NCBI GenBank assembly: GCA_947579605.1
Contig: OX388312.1
Span: 21,847,313 to 21,911,312 of the forward strand
DNA length: 64,000 bases
Direction: 5' to 3'
Source of the DNA: Athripsodes cinereus
Lineage: Eukaryota > Arthropoda > Insecta > Trichoptera > Leptoceridae
A program made the position numbers and the translations under genes. Below, in pieces: positions 59,122 through 64,000 of the stretch (the stretch's first letter is position 1; each line of letters opens with the position of its first letter). Below the pieces are notes generated by a model. The model had not been told where the DNA came from. It saw only the letters and a list, made by a program, of their open reading frames with translations, and did no database searches.

Positions 59122-59185
59122 ACTTTTCGCCAGCCTGATGATGAGAGCGGAAGCTCTTGAAAGCCGGCTCGCGTCCAATAAAAGT
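59122..59185 (+). ncRNA. Hammerhead-ribozyme-like motif, Penelope type
   Basis: Order on the + strand: ACTTTT (59122-59127), GC, core CTGATGA (59135-59141), one T, stem GAGAGC-GGAA-GCTCTT, core GAAA (59159-59162), palindrome GCCGGC (59163-59168), TC, GC, then AAAAGT (59180-59185). ACTTTT/AAAAGT plus GC/GC form stem I with internal loops, GAGAGC/GCTCTT form stem II (one G-T), and GCCGGC gives a palindromic stem III. Predicted cleavage follows TC at 59170. The single T after CTGATGA is extra relative to the canonical core, as in the 19.5-kb motif. Confidence 0.6.
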
Positions 59186-59275
59186 CACCGTGGATATACT
59201 ACAAATAAGTGTTTTATTTTAATTAATTCAACATGAATTTCCACCAAGTACCGTCGGTTGAAAATATCAACTTTA
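59180..59275 (+). repeat. Penelope-type repeat following the ribozyme motif
   Basis: AAAAGTCACCGTGGATATAC then TACAAATAAGTG and TTCAACATGAATTTCCACC, GTCGGTTGAAAATATCAAC. It matches 34506-34610 closely. No Penelope reverse transcriptase or GIY-YIG domain is present upstream. Confidence 0.7.
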
Positions 59276-59700
59276 TAATATTTCAATGTCTTGGTATACA
59301 CACACAGATAAATAATATAAATTTTATTCGATATAATAAATTTCCATTATTATATACCATTCTAATCATTTGATTTACACAATAACGATAAAAAAAAACA
59401 TAACGGCAATTAATACTCTTATAACAATAAGATTAATTTCAGTTTGGGTTTCTCTGCATCTCAAATAATTTTCCCTTTACTTCCTTCCTTATCTTTATAT
59501 TTTCATTTGTGACACTGATTCATATTTTCATATATGTGTATAGAACAGGTAAGTAGGTTAGGTTGTGATGTGAATGACAGCACTAATTGTTTAATATTAT
59601 TTATTGAGTAACTTTAACATTTGGTAAGATCGGACAACTGTTGTTCATGTTTGTTTTTTTTAATTGTATTTATGTAAACTCCTGTCTATCAATTTCCATT
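59276..59700. other. AT-rich stretch, no gene seen
   Basis: Nothing recognisable. Confidence 0.4.
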
Positions 59701-59704
59701 TTTT

Positions 59705-59882
59705 TTCCTCCTTTTTTATTTAAATGTGACAACCTTATGGGCTTTGAATATATTACAAATTGTTATAATGTGTACACTTATAAATGGGACAATGTATTGA
59801 TTCCTTATTTGACTATATTGTTTTGTTATTATGTATATATGTTGTCTGTAGTGTGCTGTTGATGCTAAATAAAATAAAAAAA
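59705..59882 (+). mobile_element. LINE 3' end, tail family B (plus copy)
   Basis: GACAACCTTATGGGCTTTGA, GTGTACACTTATAAATGGGA, TTGTCTGTAGTGTGCTGTTG and an AAATAAAATAAA tail, as in the reverse copy at 22803-22990. Non-coding 3' end of a LINE. Confidence 0.7.
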
Positions 59883-62639
59883 ATAACGCTTACTGCGAGG
59901 TTAGTAAAAAAATATCTGAATTTGTTGTTGGGTTTTATTATCAATTCGATAGAGTTGTGTTCACCCGTTTTACAGGAATAATGGAAAATTTGAAATAATT
60001 CGAAGATTAACGTAAATAATCTATTTTTCTTAGCACAAGTAATTTGTTTACTCGCATATGAATTAATATCCCTTATACACATTTTGATATATACATAAAG
60101 TAAAGTTCCTAGCTCCACAGTACAAATGTGTAGGCGTGGTATTCAAGACAACAACCAATATGAGACACTAAGAATAATAATAATGTGTAGGCTATTCCGT
60201 TTTAAGGATACTTAAACCAACATAATTCAAATTTCTACAGTCTTGAGGGATTGCAAGTAAAGTAAGTTTTCCATAAATTATTATTACTTTTGAATACTCC
60301 ACCAGGACTCATTCACAATTCGGAAATTAAATAAATATCAATATCAAACCGTGGAGTCTACAGTAAAGAATAGGTCTCCCAGTAATGAAAAATTTCATGT
60401 TTAAGTAGGTACTGTTTTTTTTTTTACCAAAATTTGTGATAAGCGTGATACAGTTGAATAAAGAATGTTGTCCTGCAACGTTTCTCGTGACGTGATCTTA
60501 ATCTTGTATTGATCTTAATCTCTAAGTTGCGCAAATTGACTGTTGTCAAAAATACGTTTTTGCCAATCTCGCGGAAGGTGAGAAAAGTCGTTTTCGACAT
60601 CTACATGAGTATTTTGGTTGTACCTATTGTACAACATAACCCTTATAATGTACAAGATATTGGTGTACACATTTACATACATTGTTGTGATATTAATAAT
60701 TTTTTATTTCTCTGATTTTGTTAAAAAATAATTTATCAGACATATGATAGAAATTTGACCTACTGATTTGTGTGAGTTAATCTACTTAATTTTCTTAATA
60801 ATAATCACATAGATAAAACATATTTAGGTACTCGTAGCAATCTAATGAAATAAATATTGTTCTTTTGTAAAACAAAATGAATATTATTCACAATAGTAAA
60901 TTAAGTTCATGTTTTCTGTATCAGAATCTATCATTGTCTACGTAGTATTTGGTATGGATTGGTATTAAGGAATTATATTGAATTCGCGATGAAATTTCAA
61001 GCAGTACGTGGGAGCTAGCAAGGGTACAGTGCTCGTAAATAACATGTACAATAATTGTATATGAATATGAACTAGTATAGCATAGGAATAAATTATCTTC
61101 AATGAATTTAATATCAAATTCTTTGAGGCAACAGGAAAATAATTTTATTTATTAATTTAATTGTAGCTAGTCTTAAATTATTAATGTTTTGAGATTTCGG
61201 GTCCTTTTGTTTTCGTATTTACAATTTTTGTGATTTGTACAGTAACAACAAGGAATTTATGTAAAATTTTCACGTGTTTTTACAAGCAGACAAAGATTCT
61301 TGAGCATTTTGTGTTTCTTATTACAACATGTGTTAAATTTAATTACTTTCATTATGGATGTCTTGAGTTCAGTAAAGAATAAAAATATGTATGTATGTAT
61401 TATATCTACACATGTCGTTTATTCTAAATTTGACCCAAGACATAATCAGATTATTGACATTTTCCTTGTATTGCAAAAAGGTATTCTGTGTAAGAAAACG
61501 AAATTATATTTTGTAAGACCATTAGGATTATGGTTTCCCATGAGATTTATTTAATATAAAATTCGTTTAATAAGTTAAAAGACTCAGTAAGTAAGTTCGA
61601 GAGAAACCCTATCCGTGGTATAATCTAATATTTACTTTGTATGACATCTCGGGAAAAATCCACTCCGTAGGAGGGAGTTGTCCCTAAGAAGACAATGTCA
61701 ACACTTTATGAGAAAAGTATTTACAAGTAACAGTAGATGTGTTTGTATATGTATTATATTACAGAGGTTTCACGAGATATAATATCGTAATGATGGACCT
61801 TTGTTCAATGGTCAAAACTAGGCAAACGATTCTGAACGGTATGCGTAATAAAATCGTTTAGAAAATAGTTGAATTTAGAATACTGCTACGTTTGAATAAA
61901 ACTATTCTCAGATGCTGAGTTCATAAAGAGGAGGCTAGGGTGAGGAAGTAGACGTGACATTTCTCCCTTCAATTAAATAGGGATCATATTTCCAATACTA
62001 TAATCCCCGGGTATTAACCGGCACGTTCAAAATAATAAAAATATTAAGTGCACGAGTTCCTGTCTTCAGTATGTGTTTAATCGATCCAATGTGATGATTT
62101 TATTTTTAATATTCCACTGTATGTACAGTGTGGCGTTTTTTTGCCTATATCGAAATATATCCTGTTACAAAAATGCGCTCATTTATGATGTGCGATAAGG
62201 ATAATGTTGGTGAATTATCATAAAAATAAATTTTCATATGAACGTAAATATTATACGTCATTAAGGTAAGATATTATGATGTTTTTTAGGAAGATAGCCA
62301 GTAGTAAAAACGATTTAATCTCATATTTTAAATTGTGCTGCTTGAGTTTTTTTTCATCTAAGATTATCTTTTACTTTACCTACTGTACATAATATAAAAA
62401 GATTGACGTTATTTTGTTGTTTTCAAACCAAACTCCATATGAATTGCAGATTTCGTTGAGTGCATATGAACTCGTATTCAAAAAATAACGTAAAAGTTTC
62501 TACAAATATTGTTCACGAAATTAAAATAGCGTATTTTAAAATATTTTGTTTAGGCTATTATTTTTACTATATGCTGAATAAAGTATTAAGAAAATACGTA
62601 GTATTTTTGAAAAGTAATTTATATAGGCAATAAAGCTCA
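59883..62639. other. AT-rich stretch, no gene seen
   Basis: 2.7 kb without a credible gene. A scrap related to the 40.5-kb MITE (GTGATCTTAATC...TTGATCTTAATC) is at about 60490-60520. Confidence 0.45.
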
Positions 62640-62835
62640 ATGTATCGAGGCTACCGGCAAGAGACCAAGAGGAAGGCCAAAGCGCAGATGGCGTGAAGTA
62701 CCTAGTGAGACAAGACATGAGGAGCTGTGATGTTTTCCATGAGGATGCGTTCGACAGAACCAAGTGGCGTAACCAAACAAGAAAGGCAGATCCCACCACC
62801 ATGTGTAACTAATAATTGCCCAAGGAGAAGAAGAA
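62640..62835 (+). pseudogene. RTE-type LINE C-terminal remnant
   Basis: First frame: EATGKRPRGRPKRRWREV (about 62647-62700), ending at a stop. After a frame change: EDAFDRTKWRNQTRKADP (about 62741-62794) then TTMCN and a stop. GKRPRGRPKxRW followed by DRxxWRxxxRxADP is the hallmark carboxyl end of RTE/BovB-like elements. GAAGAAGAAGAA follows, a simple-repeat tail. The frame change and missing polymerase make it a dead fragment. Confidence 0.7.
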
Positions 62836-64000
62836 GAATTTATATAGACGATAAACGAAGAATATAGAAAAATGTTTATAAAAAGCATGAAGTTGAAACA
62901 GCCGCGATGGCGACGTAAGTAAAGAGGCACTTAACTTAGTAGGTATTCATAACATAAATTTTCTATATAAAACATGCAACGTTTATCAAGTATTATAATG
63001 ATAGAAAAAATGAAAGCATCGTTATGCTTGTAATACTAATAACAAGTTCTATTTATAAGAATATTTATATTAGTTTGTGCCCTCATATATTCCATATGAA
63101 TATTAGTTACGTGCAGGTTTCTTTTGACTCTTGAATTTCCATAAAATCTTTAAATAAGAAAAAGCTCGCAACCCTACTCATAATAATATCATCTCATGTC
63201 TGCGTACAAACTTTTATAATAGTTCTAGCTTTTATTACCCGATACCGCTCGAGGTTATATAAACAGATAAAAAATAGAAACCGCGCAAATACATGAGTCA
63301 AAACTTCATAAGATTCATGAAAAAAGTGGGTAGGTAGGGTAAAAAAGTGGCATTGAATAAATGTATTGAAGTCTTCTTTTAATTGTAAAAACTTTAAATT
63401 TGATACCCCACATGACCATTTTAAAGTGAAAAAGGGGAAGCTACCTTTATTCAATCAATTCAATTTCAAATATGGCTACAATTAAATTTCTGCAGCCTCA
63501 CTAGGTTGCCCTGTATCGAGGCGAGCTGCGGTTAAAAAAAAACAACATACAATTAACAAGGATAAATAGATCTTACAAAAAAAGTACTTAAACCTCGTGC
63601 GTTGAAACTTTTGGAGTTTTTTTTAAGTCTAGGTAATTAATCTGTAATGTCAAATATGTTCCCTATGTTATTATTGTCATAAAATTTCACCCTGCACTGA
63701 AATAATAACGGCTTTTGGCCAAGGCGATTTTAGCTGAAAAATAACAAAGGAAACTCTTGAGCTTTATATTAATTAAATAAATAAATTATTTATTTCTCTT
63801 CCGTAACAACGGAGTCCATTGAGGACATATATGTAAACGGACGGGATAAAATATTTATGTGTGGATTCTACACCAGCCTAAACCCGGCTCTGCTCAGCAA
63901 TTATAAATAGAAAAAAATAATGCAGATATCATAAACAATCTTTCTTCGTCATTTTTCGTGCATGAATATCACCTATGTAGAACAAATAAATAAAATGACA
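62836..64000. other. AT-rich stretch, no gene seen
   Basis: Small frames only. A slightly GC-richer patch near 63490-63530 (CTAGGTTGCCCTGTATCG) is not recognised. Confidence 0.4.

Noticed and set aside
62536..62930. 88- and 97-residue minus-strand frames
   Set aside because: They are shadows of the RTE remnant on the + strand.

Overview
This window looks like AT-rich, non-coding animal DNA, most probably from an insect. The evidence is a dense mix of jockey/CR1-type, RTE-type and other LINE fragments, tRNA-headed SINEs, a piggyBac relic with TTAA target sites, MITE-like palindromes, and runs such as TTAGGTTAGG. The very frequent words GTAGGTA/TACCTAC and the repeat mix fit a lepidopteran, but the order is only a guess. 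I found no convincing host protein-coding gene, rRNA or tRNA gene in the 64 kb. Apart from one LINE reverse transcriptase, all open frames are short and AT-rich or are transposon remnants.

Layout. Bases 1192-9236 are one complete LTR retrotransposon with two 2,354-bp LTRs (5 substitutions between them), a CCAT target duplication, a primer-binding site and a polypurine tract, but a 3.3-kb internal region with no gag or pol. It is a large non-autonomous (LARD-like) element and is recent. Next come a SINE (about 9.9 kb), a 1.5-kb internally deleted piggyBac element (11.4-12.9 kb), a MITE (17.1 kb), a large palindrome with 88-bp perfect arms (18.5-19.1 kb), and a second perfect hairpin whose loop holds a hammerhead-ribozyme-like core (19.4-19.6 kb). 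A GC-rich island of unknown origin lies at 20.0-20.65 kb. LINE tails and remnants are scattered from 21 to 28 kb. A 17 x 35-bp minisatellite lies at 29.6-30.2 kb, followed by duplications and MITEs at 31.7-34.6 kb.

From 40 to 49 kb the sequence is a nest of repeats: a 213-bp MITE, a 1.56-kb foldback element built round an inverted tandem array, two SINEs, an RTE-like LINE tail, and many copies of a short retroposon with a (TAG)n-type 3' end, one of which has inserted into another copy with a 13-bp target duplication. A 5'-truncated LINE with an open 572-codon reverse transcriptase lies at 50.6-52.85 kb. A second LINE tail with a clean 11-bp target duplication lies at 55.2-56.0 kb. A second hammerhead-like motif, in a Penelope-type repeat, lies at 59.1 kb, and an RTE-type tail at 62.6 kb.

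The genes do not form a pathway. Enzymes encoded elsewhere probably moved most of these elements: LARD by an autonomous LTR partner, SINEs and LINE tails by LINE machinery, MITEs by DNA transposases. The most interesting items are the LARD with its structured LTR, the hammerhead-like motifs embedded in long hairpins, the nested retroposon, and the foldback element whose array is a rearranged piece of that retroposon.
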